In this document: piece after piece, positions 9,915-21,689 of the stretch
Numbering within the stretch: position 1 is the first letter of the stretch
How the letters are laid out: the number at the start of each line of letters is the position of its first letter
Assembly (NCBI GenBank): GCA_023052935.1
Contig: CM041292.1
Coordinates: forward strand, 93,045,169 to 93,109,168
Direction of reading: 5' to 3'
Origin: Piezodorus guildinii
Lineage: Eukaryota > Arthropoda > Insecta > Hemiptera > Pentatomidae
DNA: 64,000 nucleotides
The notes under the pieces: model-generated
The model's input: the letters and a program-made list of their open reading frames with translations, nothing else
Told to the model about the DNA's origin: nothing
Database searches by the model: none
Program-made: the position numbers and the translations under genes

Positions 9915-10858
9915 TTGGGTTGTGTCACATGAAATGTCCCTTTTTAAGGTAAAGGATTTTTATTAAAAATACGATATGAAAACAAGATAATTTTAGTCGA
10001 AGTATTTACCTGCTTTTTCTACACATTTTTCACAACGTGACACGAGCTTTTTTAACCACGAATTGAAAAACTTTGAGCTTTGAAGTGAAACAAAATCTGA
10101 AAACGCACTTTTCACTTGATCATAATTTTCAAAACGTTTTCCTTTGACGAAGTTGTCTAAATTCCTGAACAGGTGGGTAATCTGTTGGAGTCAAGTCGGG
10201 AGAATATGGTGGGTGCGGAAGAACTTCGTAGCCCAGTTCTTTCAATATTTGCACGGTATGTTTTGAAACATGGGGTCTTGCTGCCGTTTAGTGAGATCAT
10301 GAGATACCCATGTATTTCCATACCCATGCTTTTTTACTTTCCCACTATAAATACACTATAAATGTCTGGAAACGGCAGATGCACTTGCATATAGTTGTGC
10401 TGAGAGTCCTTTAACTGTTTGGTAGGGGTTTCCTTCTACTTTATCTTTGAGGACACCGTTGTCTATTACAGACGGAGGTCTTCCTCGGGGCAAGTTTTCC
10501 AAGTCGGTACTCCCAGCTGAAAACCTAGCAAACCAACGGCGAACGGCCCGTTCATTTACACTCCCTTTCCCAAACGCCTTGCAAATATTTCTAGCGGACT
10601 AAGCTGCTGAATGGCTGAGTTTGAACTCTTACAAAAATATTACTCGAAAATCGCGTGTTTTCATGTTCATATTTGGAGGTATACTAAAAAGTGGGTAATT
10701 GATTGGGAAGCTAATGTTTATAATACAAAGGTAGAGAGAGGATTAGTAACTGTTTACTTTAAATATGTAAACATTCGGAAAAAAACAACAGAGACCTGCA
10801 AAATCCTTTATGTATTTCAGAAACTATAAAAACGGACGTTTTATGTGAAACAACCCAA
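9915..10858 (-). mobile_element. mariner transposon, internally deleted, with both terminal inverted repeats
   Basis: The left end TTGGGTTGTGTCACATGAAA and the right end, whose reverse complement starts TTGGGTTGTTTCACATAAAA, form inverted repeats of about 25 bp. Each is flanked by TA (9913-9914 and 10859-10860), the mariner target duplication. The element is 944 bp, against about 1.3 kb for intact mariners. On the minus strand the transposase N-terminal helix-turn-helix part (FGKGSVNERAVRRWFARF) leads to KKHGYGNTWVSHDLTKRQQ. It then jumps to ARPHVSKHTVQILKELGYE and PHPPYSPDLTPTDY, ending VSRCEKCVEKAGKYFD. Confidence 0.9.
9990..10640 (-). pseudogene. mariner transposase, catalytic middle deleted
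   Basis: The N-terminal DNA-binding half and the last third are recognisable, with frameshifts. The stretch that normally carries the first two catalytic aspartates is missing: WVSHDLTKRQQ runs straight into the ARPHV block that normally precedes the third aspartate. The third is visible in SPDLTPTDY. The deletion joins at a CAGCAAGACC sequence near 10275-10290. The protein cannot be an active transposase. Confidence 0.8.
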
Positions 10859-10860
10859 TA

Positions 10861-12160
10861 ACAGCCAGATGCATAGACACGGTAGACATTTTATCAACTA
10901 AATAAAAAATATCGGATCAAAACCCGGTACATTTTAACCTGTTGAGTATTAAGGATAATGAGCTTTTATTCCAATGGAATTTAATTAAAGTAAATTTTAA
11001 TGATGATCATTTTCAACATAAAGATTCATTAGACAATTCTTTAGGAATATTATAAGTTCAGATCTCTCTGAGATAATCAACATATTACTGCGTAACGAAC
11101 TCATACTTATCCATCGTCAAGTTTATCCGAGAAAAATTCTTAAGCGCGTTTAAAAGTCTTAATTATATTGTGAAAGCTCACCCATAATCTGTGAGAACGG
11201 GGCATCCATTCCTGGTCTTTACGATCTATGTGGCCTTTAATTAAGAAAAAAAGTCCGTGGGACCTCTTGTTACAATGATACCGGGTGTGGTCTCATAACT
11301 CCGCTTGTCTGCAATTGTACTCGCATGTTTAATTGTTAGTCATAACTAACTGGGATCTCCCAGTGGTATAATTGTGGGTATTTGCGTCGAGAAAGTGCCC
11401 TGTAGCTGCCAACTTACCATGTACCGTTTAGGAGCTATTAGCATCCTATGTATAGTCGTCAGCATAGCTATTTGTTATTTTTTTAATTAATTCGTACCAA
11501 CTATTGTTGAGGCACAATATCGTTGCTTCAATATCGTTCAATAATTTTATTATTATTAATATTAATCTTAATTAATCAACGTATTAATTAATTCTTAAAT
11601 TAATTACTCTTATTTAATAAACTCAATGCACATATCATTATTAATTATGGTTATTATTTGATTTAGTTGTTCTTGCTATATTTATTTAGTAGTACGATGC
11701 TGTTCATTAATCACTATTCATTGCAAAGAAGTTACTCCAACTTACTTTCTTTTAGCCAAGAAGATAATTGTATAAAATTTGAGTTGCTTATTTCGATCAA
11801 ACTTCTTTTCGATATTCTGCATTGAGAAATCTGGGCGTATATTTTCAGTTCCATCCAATAAGCTCTATTGAGAGAAGAGAAAAAAAAAAAAAAAAGAGAT
11901 GCAATTTGCAAGGTGCAAGATCCTGCTTGGCAGTTATTTTATATGTTGTGATTGAAAGATCGTGTGTTATTAGGAAAACCTCTATGGGAAAATATACTGA
12001 AAAATTAATATTAGAATTTTTTTCTCTCAAAATAAAATCAAACTTAAAACATAATCTATAGGTTTTTATTTATTTTATTTTATTTTTTTTTTTTTTTTTT
12101 ATGTGATTTTTAGATTTTAAGCTCAATTTCTTATTCATTGATCTGATCTCGGTATTCTAG
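10861..12160. other. No recognised feature
   Basis: AT-rich intergenic DNA. Short open frames at 11822-12061 contain poly-A runs and show no domain. Poly(T) lies at 12075-12100. Confidence 0.5.
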
Positions 12161-12164
12161 GTAA

Positions 12165-12910
12165 TATAAAAACATAAACTTACCTATGTGTGAAATCTAA
12201 TGTAAGGGAAAGTATTACGATCGTGAACATTTTCGAATTCTAATATTAACCGGAAATATACATTTTAGAGTTCCCTGAGTCCAAATGAACAAGTCCCGCC
12301 AAAAGATATGTGTGTGGTTAGTCTAGAGCAAAAATGAAAAGTCATATGAAACTTAAATTTCATATTTAAAACAACTATACGCCCGAGATGTAACAAAAAC
12401 ATTTTCATTAAAATCAACTAACCCGATGAGCCACTTTATACTATTCATTTTGCACCTTTTTACGATTTTCTCAAAAACGACTGTAACGATTTTGATTAAA
12501 CTCGCTATATAAATGTAAAATTTAAAGGACTTTAATTGATTGAATTGAAATAGTCTGATAGTTTTATATACCGATATTTTATATGATATTTTTTCCTCTA
12601 AAATGCCTTTAATTTTTTAGATTCTGTAAAAATAACTATATATTATATTGTCGATCGGTAAAGACTTTAGATATAATATTATCTGATATCGGAATTATAA
12701 AGGCTAATGGAGAGTGGTGAAAAGCCGATAAAACTGATTGTTGTAGATAAAAATATAATAGATTATTTAATAAAATACATGTTTCTTTTGAAATTCATTT
12801 TACTTAATTCTTTAACGATTTATTTTACCTCTAAATGTATTTAAAAATTCTTATATTGATTTTAACAACGGAGGTAAGTGAAAGTCGTGTGTTCTCCGCA
12901 GCAGATTTTT
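12165..12910 (-). repeat. F1 repeat, nearly full copy
   Basis: This is an inverted copy of the F1 family (reference copy 46620-47422). Reading along +, it starts with the 3' end block (TAAGGGAAAGTATTACGATC) and runs through the CCTGAGTCCAAATGAACAAG block, the CGCCCGAGATG block and the CGATTTTGATTAAACTCG block. It ends GGTAAGTGAAAGTCGTGTGT. The CA microsatellite of other copies is reduced to TGTGTG. It has no coding potential. Confidence 0.85.
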
Positions 12911-13760
12911 TTAAAAAAGAAATAGTTGTTTTTACTGATGCTCAATGTCTCTGTTACTATTTTCTATTTTTTTTTTTTTTTTGATTTGTGAAAAATTATT
13001 GTTTTGATGGGAAGAATTTTTTATCTCAATCTAGATTTTTACGATCAATAACTTCTTCCAAACGTAAGTCGGAAGATTTCACAAAGGTTAACATACGCCA
13101 TTAGCGTGTTTAACTACATCCGCTGACAGTCATGAGAAGATGAATAACCCTACGGTGGACCGGTAGTACCATCCATTATCCTCCAACCTGTTTAAAAAAC
13201 AGAGAAGAAAGTACTCACTGACCGAAGTGGAGGGGAAAAAATCATTAATGGCGTTTTAATTGATATTCCACGAGTACTGCACCGGTAACATATAGCCCCG
13301 TGGGACCCAGGTATGAAAAAAAAGCCAAGTGCCATGATAAAAAAGACAAGAGGCCTAAAAAGCTGCTACCCCTGAGCTCAGTGCATGGAAAGCACTTCCG
13401 ATCTCACATAAACAGATTCAGTAATTAAGATCTTTGGTTTTGATTTAGTACTTTTTGCTTAGCACCGAGTTTTTTTTTTCTTCAGGCCGAGGGGTACGGG
13501 GCAACTTTTTTGTCTTATCTATTGAGTTTTTCATCTGCGGTACGTTGAGAGGATCCTTATTGGTTTCACCAGGGGAGAATATATCCATCGACAATTAAAT
13601 TGGTTGTCTCATGTACTAAGGATGCCGGTTTAAACGATTTGCCGAATATTAAATATTATAAAAATTATATGCCAAAGCTGTTTTCTTATATAGTTAGACA
13701 AACACATTCATATTTTCAGGACAGTAATACAATAAAAAATATTATAATAGATTTATCTTT
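12911..13760. other. No recognised feature
   Basis: Separates two F1 copies. A slightly GC-richer part (13060-13410) has no long frame and no detected repeat partner. Confidence 0.4.
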
Positions 13761-13764
13761 TACT

Positions 13765-14620
13765 TTCACTTATACATGAAATATATGGTAAGGGAAAGTA
13801 TTGCGATCGTGAAAATTTTCGTATTCTAGTTTTCAAAGGAAATCCACGTTTTAGGTTTAATGAGTCGAAATGACCATGTCCCGCAAAAAGGTCTGGGTGT
13901 GCGTCCAAGTTTAGTAGCTCCAGCGCGTTCTATGAAACTGAAATTTCATATTTAAAATAACTATACGCCCGAGATGTTAAAAAAAAAAGTTTTAACCAAA
14001 ATCAGCTAACCAGAAAAAACACTTTATATCATACGTTTTAAACCTTTTTATGATTTTCTCAAAAACGGCTCTAACGATTTTGATTAAACTCCCTATATCG
14101 ATGTAAAATTTAATGGGGTTTAACATTATGTAGGTTTCATTCTAATTGAAATGGTCTGACTAGCCTGAGGGCTTAAATGCCGATATTTTAACTTATCTTC
14201 CTTTAAAGTACCTTTAGATTGTTGGAGTCTATAAAAATAACTATATTATCTTTTTAGGACTGATAAAAAACGGATAAATATATAATTTGAATAGATACGA
14301 GATCCAACTAAAGGTGAAAATAGCAAAATATTTTTTAACCAATTTTTGTGTTTTTTAACATATAAACAGTAATATACATTTATAATATACCGCTGGAAAG
14401 CTAAATTTTAAAAATTAACGTAAAATATAGAAAAACCGATGACTGTCGTAGATAACAATATAATAGATTATTTAATAAAATACATTTTTCTACTGAAACT
14501 CAATGTAATTAATTCTTTAGCTACTTATATTCATCTCTAACTGTATTTAAGAATTCTTAAATTGATTTAAGCAACGAAGGTAAGTGAAAGTCGTGTGTTG
14601 ACAGCACCAAAATGTTTTTT
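13765..14620 (-). repeat. F1 repeat, full-length copy, long-palindrome subtype
   Basis: It begins CTTTCACTTATACATGAAAT and ends GGTAAGTGAAAGTCGTGTGT, so the termini are inverted copies of CTTTCACTTA. Near its 3' end (left here) a longer imperfect palindrome replaces the TTACTATATATAGTAA of other copies. The internal blocks are in the same order as in other F1 copies. Confidence 0.85.
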
Positions 14621-14639
14621 GTTTTTTTAAGAAATTGTT

Positions 14640-15055
14640 TTACAATCTTGTTACCACTGATAAAATACAGGGATATATTAATTGTTAGTCATTACGAACT
14701 CGATATACAATTAAAGGAAAAATCTGAAAAAAAAAATTGTTACAGCAATTTTTTGTTTTTGAACATATGAACAGTTATATACGTGTTATATATAATATAC
14801 CTTTCTAAAGCTAAAGATTTAAAAAAAAATATTTTTTACACAACCTTGTAAAAGTTAATGGAGAGTGATGAAAAGCCGACAAAACTAACCGATTGTTTTA
14901 TATGATAACATAACTAATTATTTAATAAAACAGATGTTTTTTTTAGAAAGACAATTTGATTGATTATTTATTAGTTTTACTTATTTCCATATCTAACTGA
15001 ATTTAAAAAATCTAATTTTTTTTTTAAAACAAAGATAAGTAAAAGTAAAAAGTTG
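14640..15055 (-). repeat. F1 repeat, 5' half only
   Basis: It follows the previous copy directly. It contains the TTTGAACATATGAACAG block and the GGAGAGTGATGAAAAGCCGA block, and ends AAGATAAGTAAAAGT. The 3' half is absent, so this is a partial tandem neighbour. Confidence 0.7.
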
Positions 15056-15084
15056 CCTGGACTAGATTTTTTTTTCTTCTTCTA

Positions 15085-15224
15085 ATATCATTGTAAATAA
15101 GAATTTATTATCATCCTTTGGTCTTTTGGCCAGACATGTATATCTTAATTGTTCATATCTGTTGCTCTTTAGCGCCACTGTCCCAGAATAAAAATTAGTT
15201 TCTATACTATTCTATTCTACCCTA
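15085..15224 (+). mobile_element. CR1/L2-group LINE, short 3' end
   Basis: It matches the last 140 bases of the LINE at 1360-1501: CATTGTAAATAAGAATT, the terminal CCACTGTCCCAGAATAAA block and a short TTCTA tail. It is a 5'-truncated insertion. Confidence 0.8.
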
Positions 15225-15295
15225 AATAATTAAGATACCTGAATAAGAGTTAGTTCGATTCAATTAGATATTAGCAACGGCAGTTCCGTTTTAAT

Positions 15296-15608
15296 GGGGA
15301 GCCCGTGGCTGAGAGGCTAGTGCGCTGGTCTCTCATGCTACAGGTCCCGAGTTCGAATCCCAGTCCCGGCGGGGCTTTTATAAGGATGTAAAAAAATGTG
15401 GATTCACTCACAACCTCTCCCCCGGGTATGTGAGACCCGTCAGCCAAAGGGTAGCCACTCACAAAATTAGTCGTAGGGAGTGATGACCCTACACTAAAAA
15501 TTTGCATCGTGAAGCGTGAGTGTAAACTCGCAGGAGTTTACACCGCGAGGCCCAGGGCCTACACGGCCTGTCGCGCCACTGAAAAAAAAAAAAAGAAAAA
15601 GAAAAAAA
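15296..15608 (+). mobile_element. SINE-B, tRNA-derived, with target-site duplication
   Basis: The head looks like a tRNA, with an A-box region (TGGCTGAGAGGCTAGTGCGC) and a perfect B box (GAGTTCGAATCCC). A conserved body includes ACCGCGAGGCCCAGGGCCTA and CACGGCCTGTCGCGCCACTG. The tail is A-rich. A 14-bp direct repeat, AGTTCCGTTTTAAT, flanks the element at 15282-15295 and 15609-15622. A second copy is at 29800-30061. The well-kept promoter boxes and exact duplication suggest a rather recent insertion. Confidence 0.93.
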
Positions 15609-15629
15609 AGTTCCGTTTTAATATCTATA

Positions 15630-15690
15630 CTGTAGCATCGTCCGATTAGCCATAGTAGCATAAAGTGACGTTAAATAAATAAACAAACAA
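15630..15690 (+). mobile_element. SINE-A, 3' end fragment
   Basis: TACTGTAGCATCGTCCGATT and the following GCCATAGTAGCATAAAGTGACG plus the AATAAATAAAC tail match the 3' end of SINE-A. It lies just after the SINE-B target duplication. Confidence 0.75.
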
Positions 15691-15699
15691 TATGGATTT

Positions 15700-17705
15700 G
15701 GACACTATCGGCTGGCACCTTGTACAAATACGTGTCGAGATCAGAGTTCAAATTCATGAACCCGTGTCTTGGCAAAAGTTACACTTGAAAATGATCTTTG
15801 AATCCTTGTTGGAATATTCAGTAAAATCTGGCAAATTCTAAAACATATTTTTAGAATGATTGCCATTACCAATAATTTTTAATGGTACCATTAAGTCTTT
15901 TTTATTATCAGCTATACAAAGGAAATTCGGCATGATGAAACTTAAGTTTTCCTGCCGATACAACCAATAATCGTTGACTAAATATGTCCCTCACACCCAC
16001 TTACATCGCGCATTACCCCTATAAGCTGTACGCAATTTGGAGAAATTTGAGTTTTAAAGAGTCATTTATTAATTTTTTTTAGTTATTACTTTTCAATCCT
16101 ATAGCCTACTGTTCTCATTGTTCCGGGTTAGAAACCCGTGCTGAGGCCGATTTATTTGTTCTGTTATTTCAGCTTTGGATCAACCTTAGGATTGACCCTC
16201 CTGGATCACACGTCGCCTGTATATATGAGGTACCCGAAATTTTAAAGCTCTACAAATTTTATTATATTTGTTTTTTTATTATGTTTGGTTGTTTGACTGT
16301 TTAAAAAAAGCCATCCAAAGATTAGTTGTTGCAAAGTCCCATTTGAACGACCTAATTGTTTTATAACACATTTAACAAAATTTGATTATTTTAGAAGAAC
16401 GTTTGCGCTCATACTACTAAACCGAATTCAATACCCAACGTGAAGCTTGGAAAAGAAATTGAACGAACTTTTATTTTGGACAGAATGATATTTTCTTTAG
16501 GCGGCACCATTTTCGGTTTATAGGTGAAAAACGGAAAAAAGGTGCGAAAGTTTTATGGGCTATCAAAAGTTAACCCCACAACTTTCGATGGTGCAAACTC
16601 AGAGTACTTGTAATTAGAACCACAAAAAAGTATTAAAATGATTTCCAACTTATTTCCGAATAAATTCCGACAAATTTACTTATCTTACTGGGCTATTTCA
16701 ACAAACATTGACGAAGAGTTCTAAACGACAAAAGAAATACTAAGCTTTAATATAAACATCCAACTTAATACTTTTCAAATATCCAAATAGCTTACTAAAT
16801 TAAAAACATTCTAAACCATCTCTTAGTGTAGCCGAGGGCTGCATATGTATATTGCAACTGATTACAGGCTTCTAATTAGGGTTATATTGTTTTGTTCCTT
16901 CTATTCCTTTCACGATGAGCGTAGAAGATATGGTGCTGGACATATACCACCGTCATGTATACAAATCTGTATAGTGCACTTAACTGTACTGTGTACGGTA
17001 CTTCATTTTAAATAAAGTTGACGTTTATGAGAGTGATGCTATTTGAATCGATTAACATTTGTATTACAAAAGAAAAGACCACTACTGCCGAAGGCATTCA
17101 AGAACTCTCCAACCAGAAGACGTTAAAGTGAAACCCCTATTACAGGCAGAGGTACCAACACATGGGCTTAGATCAGATCAGTTCTGTAAAGCGCAGTTTT
17201 CCGACAGGAGGTAAAAGTACCCAGCGGTACCAAATGTACCCAACCCGGCGGATCTCACGTTCCCTGCTCGCCTCATTAGTCGTGTGTGACGTACCCCTCG
17301 CTCACGTAGTGCGGCAATAATTGAACGGATCCACACGTAGCTGTCTCAAGTAAAGAAACTCAAACGTGTCCCCTTAATAAGGGAGATTATTAGTTAGAGT
17401 GTGGTTGATGGCCAGGTGTTGTGTGGACACACCGTGAGTAGCTTGTTGTCTCTAATGATATTTGTTTATCGGATGGTGTCAATAGTCGGTGCCCGAGGCG
17501 TAGCCACTCTTGGTGTGATTGCCCTCTGGCTCAAGAGCAAGTCGTACAGCTCTCAGTGTGTCTTTATTAGATTAATTCACGTGTGCCACGTGAGAGATAA
17601 ATAGTATGATCATAGGAGCAAATCTACCTCATAGAGCAATAGCTTGCCATGAAGGTGAAGTTTGACCACCATCAACCTTAATTGCCCAGACAGGAAGACA
17701 ATATT
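15700..17705. other. Intergenic DNA; one CpG-richer patch
   Basis: Mostly AT-rich without frames. At 17080-17610 the base composition rises, with several CG and CACGTG-like words and an open frame (17401-17604) without recognisable domains. This could be a promoter or a first exon. No splice chain could be built. Confidence 0.35.
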
Positions 17706-17712
17706 TTTTTGT

Positions 17713-17981
17713 ATATTTATTTAACTTCACTTTATGCAACTATGGCTAATCGGACAATGCTGCAGTGGGAGTCCTAAATTTTGCCTATCCAGGTTTTATT
17801 AGGATACCTGACGAATACCTGTCATCTTACAGGTTCGTGACCACCTTTTTACGTCCCCTCCGAAGTACGGCATAAGTAAGGATTTTTTACTCCCATTAGA
17901 AAATTTTAGGGCCACCTGCTGGTTTAAACCCGCGACCTTTGTCAAAGCTGTTATGCTAGCCACTAAGCTATCGGTGGCCCC
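17713..17981 (-). mobile_element. SINE-A, full-length copy
   Basis: Reading + the order is tail (TATTTAACTTCACTTTATGC), body (GGAGTCCTAAATTTTGCCTA, CCCTCCGAAGTACGG, AAAATTTTAGGGCC) and head (GCTAGCCACTAAGCTATCGG). Reversed, this gives the A box, with a B-box relic at GGTTTAAACC. Confidence 0.88.
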
Positions 17982-18239
17982 AAATATTTTTTAAAATTTA
18001 TTTATTGTACCCCACATCTGTATTCTTGCCGTGACTGTATGCAGATGCTCTACATACATACATGATTAAATGGTTAAATATTTTAAGCATGATTAATGTT
18101 TCCTCCTCCAAACGTAATATATCAAAGGATTTTTTTACTCAAGATCTCTTAAACAGCAACTTTTCAACCTTCTTATGGAGAAATCCAAATATCGGAATTA
18201 GATAATTCATTTTCGCCATATTTTGAATGAGTTTTATAT

Positions 18240-18545
18240 TCATATTTATTTATATGCATTCTATATCTATGAAGTTAGTAATAGAATCTCTTGTACGAAG
18301 TATGAATATAGTCTTGAACAGTATTTATGCGCAGAACTCTATTCAAACCGATCATTTGTTGTTGGTAGCGATCAGTGTTAACGTATTCGCCAGGTTTTAG
18401 TAGTTCATAATATATTATACCCTTTTGATCCCACCAAACGCACATCATTGTTTTCTCTCCGAAACGATTTGGTCTTGCAGTGGATGTTAATGTTCGTCTG
18501 GATTCACCCATGATTTACGACACTTAAAATTCTGATTTTTTTTTT
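18240..18545 (-). pseudogene. mariner transposase, middle part with second catalytic Asp
   Basis: An open frame at 18275-18511 encodes STARPNRFGEKTMMCVWWDQ, then KGIIYYELLKPGE and TDRYQQQM. This is the conserved block of mariner transposases around the second catalytic aspartate (WWDQKG). The C-terminal part after it is not recognisable. The 5' half of the gene lies at 19166-19345, separated by an inserted LINE tail. Confidence 0.85.
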
Positions 18546-18552
18546 TTTTGTT

Positions 18553-19165
18553 TTTTTTTTTTATTACCACGACCTTAATGTTCCATTTATTTCAGACCTA
18601 ATTCCATCAAAATTTTCCAAATTCCACCAGAACCTCATTCATCATCCTAATCCTCAAGCACAATCCCTATCCAGCTCCACTCATCCATACAACCCTCCTA
18701 GAAGGTTGAAACGGCAGTGGCCTCGAGACATATTGTAAACATCTATTCTGGAGTTCTGACACTGGTCAGATTCTCCTCTCATGTGCGGTGTGACTGTGGC
18801 TGTGGCGCTCTCCCTTAGCTTCCGCTGGCACTCACCAGTGATGCGGCTGAGAGGGAGGCGCTGGGATCCTTTGGACTCTGCTTGTCCTTCCACAAGTGGG
18901 GGGACAAGCCCCGTCCGGGGTTCCCGAGCTGATTGTATATTGTATAAATATTGTACATAGGTATGAATGTGACATGTTTTGTTTATTTATTTTGTCTACA
19001 AGTTTTGTTATTGCATACGTTTATTTATTTTGATTTTATTTTATGTAACTTGACTTTCCTTTTGTTTATATTGTAAATATTGTATGAATGAGATCCTATA
19101 GCACTATTATTATTGTCTATTATGGCAAATTGTAATATATAAGAATGAAAAAAAAAAAAAAAACT
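18553..19165 (+). mobile_element. Poly(A) LINE 3' fragment inserted in mariner
   Basis: This is a 5'-truncated LINE end: CAGTGGCCTCGAGACATATT, then TGGAGTTCTGACACTGGTCA, CACTCACCAGTGATGCGGCT and an AT-rich 3' UTR ending in poly(A) at 19149-19164. Related ends are at 59075-59545 (+) and 62626-63058 (-), with tail-only copies at 21690-22055 and 47795-47965. It splits a mariner transposase reading frame. Its 5' side begins with a T-rich run, so the exact target duplication is obscured. Confidence 0.8.
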
Positions 19166-19345
19166 TTTGAAAATATAACCCACTTTTCATCACCTGTCAC
19201 AATTTGATGAAGAAATGATTTTCTTTGACATCTGACGAGCAGCATATGACTAGTAGTTTTTCAATTTTCTTGCTGTCTTTCATTCAGTTCATGTGGTATT
19301 CATTTTCCCACTTTCTGAATCTTATAATTATATGATAATTAGGTA
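19166..19345 (-). pseudogene. mariner transposase, part with first catalytic Asp
   Basis: Minus-strand translation gives KSFLHQIVTGDEKWVIFSK, the conserved block around the first catalytic aspartate of mariner transposases. It is preceded by decayed WVPHEL-like sequence. It continues in the piece at 18240-18545 after removal of the LINE insertion, with a frameshift near the junction. Confidence 0.8.
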
Positions 19346-19349
19346 TCGC

Positions 19350-20290
19350 TCTATTTTTCAAAAATAAAAAATATGTATGTATATATAAATTGATGAAATG
19401 ATGTTTCGTGTCTAAACAACGCCAAAACTATCTGTCCATATGTCCTTACTTCAAATTACACATTTAGTTTCATTAAAAAATTTTCGTTACTCTCTATCAT
19501 TCAATATTTTATTTACATTATTATTCCCAATAATATCTTGTTGCAACAATCAGTAGTATAATAAAATATTAGAAATCGTTTGGATTTTACGAATAATGAT
19601 AATAACTTTTTTGTTTTTTTGTCTTTGCTAAAACTATACCACAAGTATAATAAAATTATTAGAAACTAACCGAGTTTTTGAATAATAATAATAATCCCAG
19701 ATGCAGATTCATGTTGGGAAATGAGACTTTTAAGTAATTCAATAAAAAAGTTAGAACATTTTCAACCAACCAGGAAGCTCTATCATATAAATAACTTTAT
19801 CTGATTGATCTTACAATCTTAGGTAATTTCCAGTAATTATCATTAGCACTGGTTTGACATCCATGATTACATCTGTTATTAAAGCAGTTCTGATAGGTGT
19901 CGGATATAGGGCTTAATAATGTTGTTGACTCGAGGAAGCGTATAGCTTTGACGCGTACACTAACCACCTCAGATTGTTGACATAGACAATAAACACCGAG
20001 CCGTATTGAGGAGAGACGTGGAGGGACAGAAGAAGAGCCGCAAGAAGGATGGAAAACTAATGAGAGGAAGGAAGCAGAAGATGGGGAGCAGGTGAGGATG
20101 ATGGATGGCCGCAGGGTCATGGGAAACTGCCTCTAATAGTCTCAGCGGGTCTAGCTTTTGGGGGAAATACTATAAATAGTACTATATCAAGTATAGGCTA
20201 GTCTAGGGGGCTAAGTGAGTTTTTATTATTTAAATATTATTCATTAAATATGCATATTCCAATGCAATGAGATGCACATCTAGTAATTAA
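19350..20290. other. No recognised feature
   Basis: AT-rich. The frame at 19797-20120 (-) is a low-complexity Ser/Leu/Pro stretch over a GC-richer patch and shows no domain. Confidence 0.45.
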
Positions 20291-20293
20291 AAT

Positions 20294-21610
20294 AATTGAG
20301 ACGTTGATTTCCAAAAGGTACTAAAGGACATTTTTTTATTGATATTTTGACATATTTGTATACAAATGGTTTAGTTTTATCTAAACCCGTATCAGATTTT
20401 ATCTAAAAAACATAGAAATCCTTAAAAATGTATTTGAAAATTGCATTTCATTCCAAAAGATACTAAATCCACTTTTCATTCCATTCCAAAAGGTACTAAA
20501 AACATTTCCTTCAAAAACGTACTATATCCTCTGCAAAGAGATATAATCTTTCCTTTCATTTCATTCCAAAATGTACTATATTTCCTAATATACAGCAGAA
20601 GCACCTAACCCCGTAATATATCATCATTAATTTATTGTTTTCTTCATATTGTGCATTTGTATTGGTTCATTTAGTATGTCTTAAATCACTGATATAATTT
20701 TGAACAATAGTTTTAACCTAATAATCAGTATTAAGGCTGTTTTGAACAACTTAGTTGCCTCGCTTTGGTTCTTGTAGGTTGTCAATTAAATTAATTTTGT
20801 TTATAGTATTTCTTCTTGCAGCAACATAAATTTAGTTTAAAAGATTTCAGAAACTCACCTTTTAATAGAAAGATGGTATTTGATTCAGCAAATAGTTGGA
20901 ATTAGCATTCCAGAACTAGCGAAGTATGAGAGGAAAAACCGCGCCTGAACTAACTTAATAGTAGATTTTTTTTTTTTTAATGCAAAATAAAGCTCAAAAG
21001 TTAGTTATTTATCAGACTATGGTTAAATATTGTTTACACGTAGTTAATAATAATAGATAAAGTTGCTAAATTTACAAAAATATTAAATACAAGTTCAAAA
21101 CATACTTCATAATTACATACTTTCTTATTATAGTGCCATAAATAGATCAATTCTCCTTTGAATATTACTTTCTTTATGAAGAATAGACAATCAATGCAAT
21201 GAACCAACAAAGAAAGACATTTCTCAGAGAGAGAATAAGGAAATATACATAACTAACTAATAAACGACATAAAGATGTTAGTTATCGGTAATGATGTATT
21301 AGGAAGGTTATAGTGACTGTTACCAACTTACCGTGCGTTATATTCTTCCAAAAAGTACTATATCCCTTTTAATTCTTTCCAAAAAGTACTATATCCATGT
21401 TTCGTTCCAAAAAGTACTATATCCATATTATATTGTTTAAAATTCATAGGAAAAATGCAATAATTTGGAAAAATGAGTTGGTAACACGCTTATAAATTAG
21501 CTTTACATTTTAATAAAAAAAGAATCAGTAAATTGGTCCTATAATAAATAAATGACAGATTTTTGCGTATCCTGTATCTATTGTACCTTGTGGAAATCAA
21601 TCATCAATTA
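20294..21610. mobile_element. TIR element of about 1.3 kb with repeated subterminal motif
   Basis: The left end AATTGAGACGTTGATTTCCA continues AAAGGTACTA. The right end reversed reads TAATTGATGATTGATTTCCA and continues CAAGGTAC. Inside, the motif TTCCAAAA[A/G]GTACTA recurs at about 20450, 20485, 20525, 20570, 21350, 21380 and 21410, always in the same direction. A 391-bp relative with the same ends is at 61430-61820. No transposase is visible. The superfamily is unknown. Confidence 0.7.
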
Positions 21611-21689
21611 CATTCAGTTCATTCAATTTCTTCAGAATCCAGAATAGATCCAGTTTTTAATGAAAATGTGTAAATTTAAAAAAAATCAT

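Noticed and set aside
15296..15370. tRNA-like gene with a perfect B box
   Set aside because: It is the head of SINE-B, repeated at 29800 with the same non-tRNA body.
17401..17604. Membrane protein gene of 67 codons
   Set aside because: It starts with a non-ATG codon, has no partner exon and no recognisable domain; the hydrophobic run can occur by chance in T-rich DNA.
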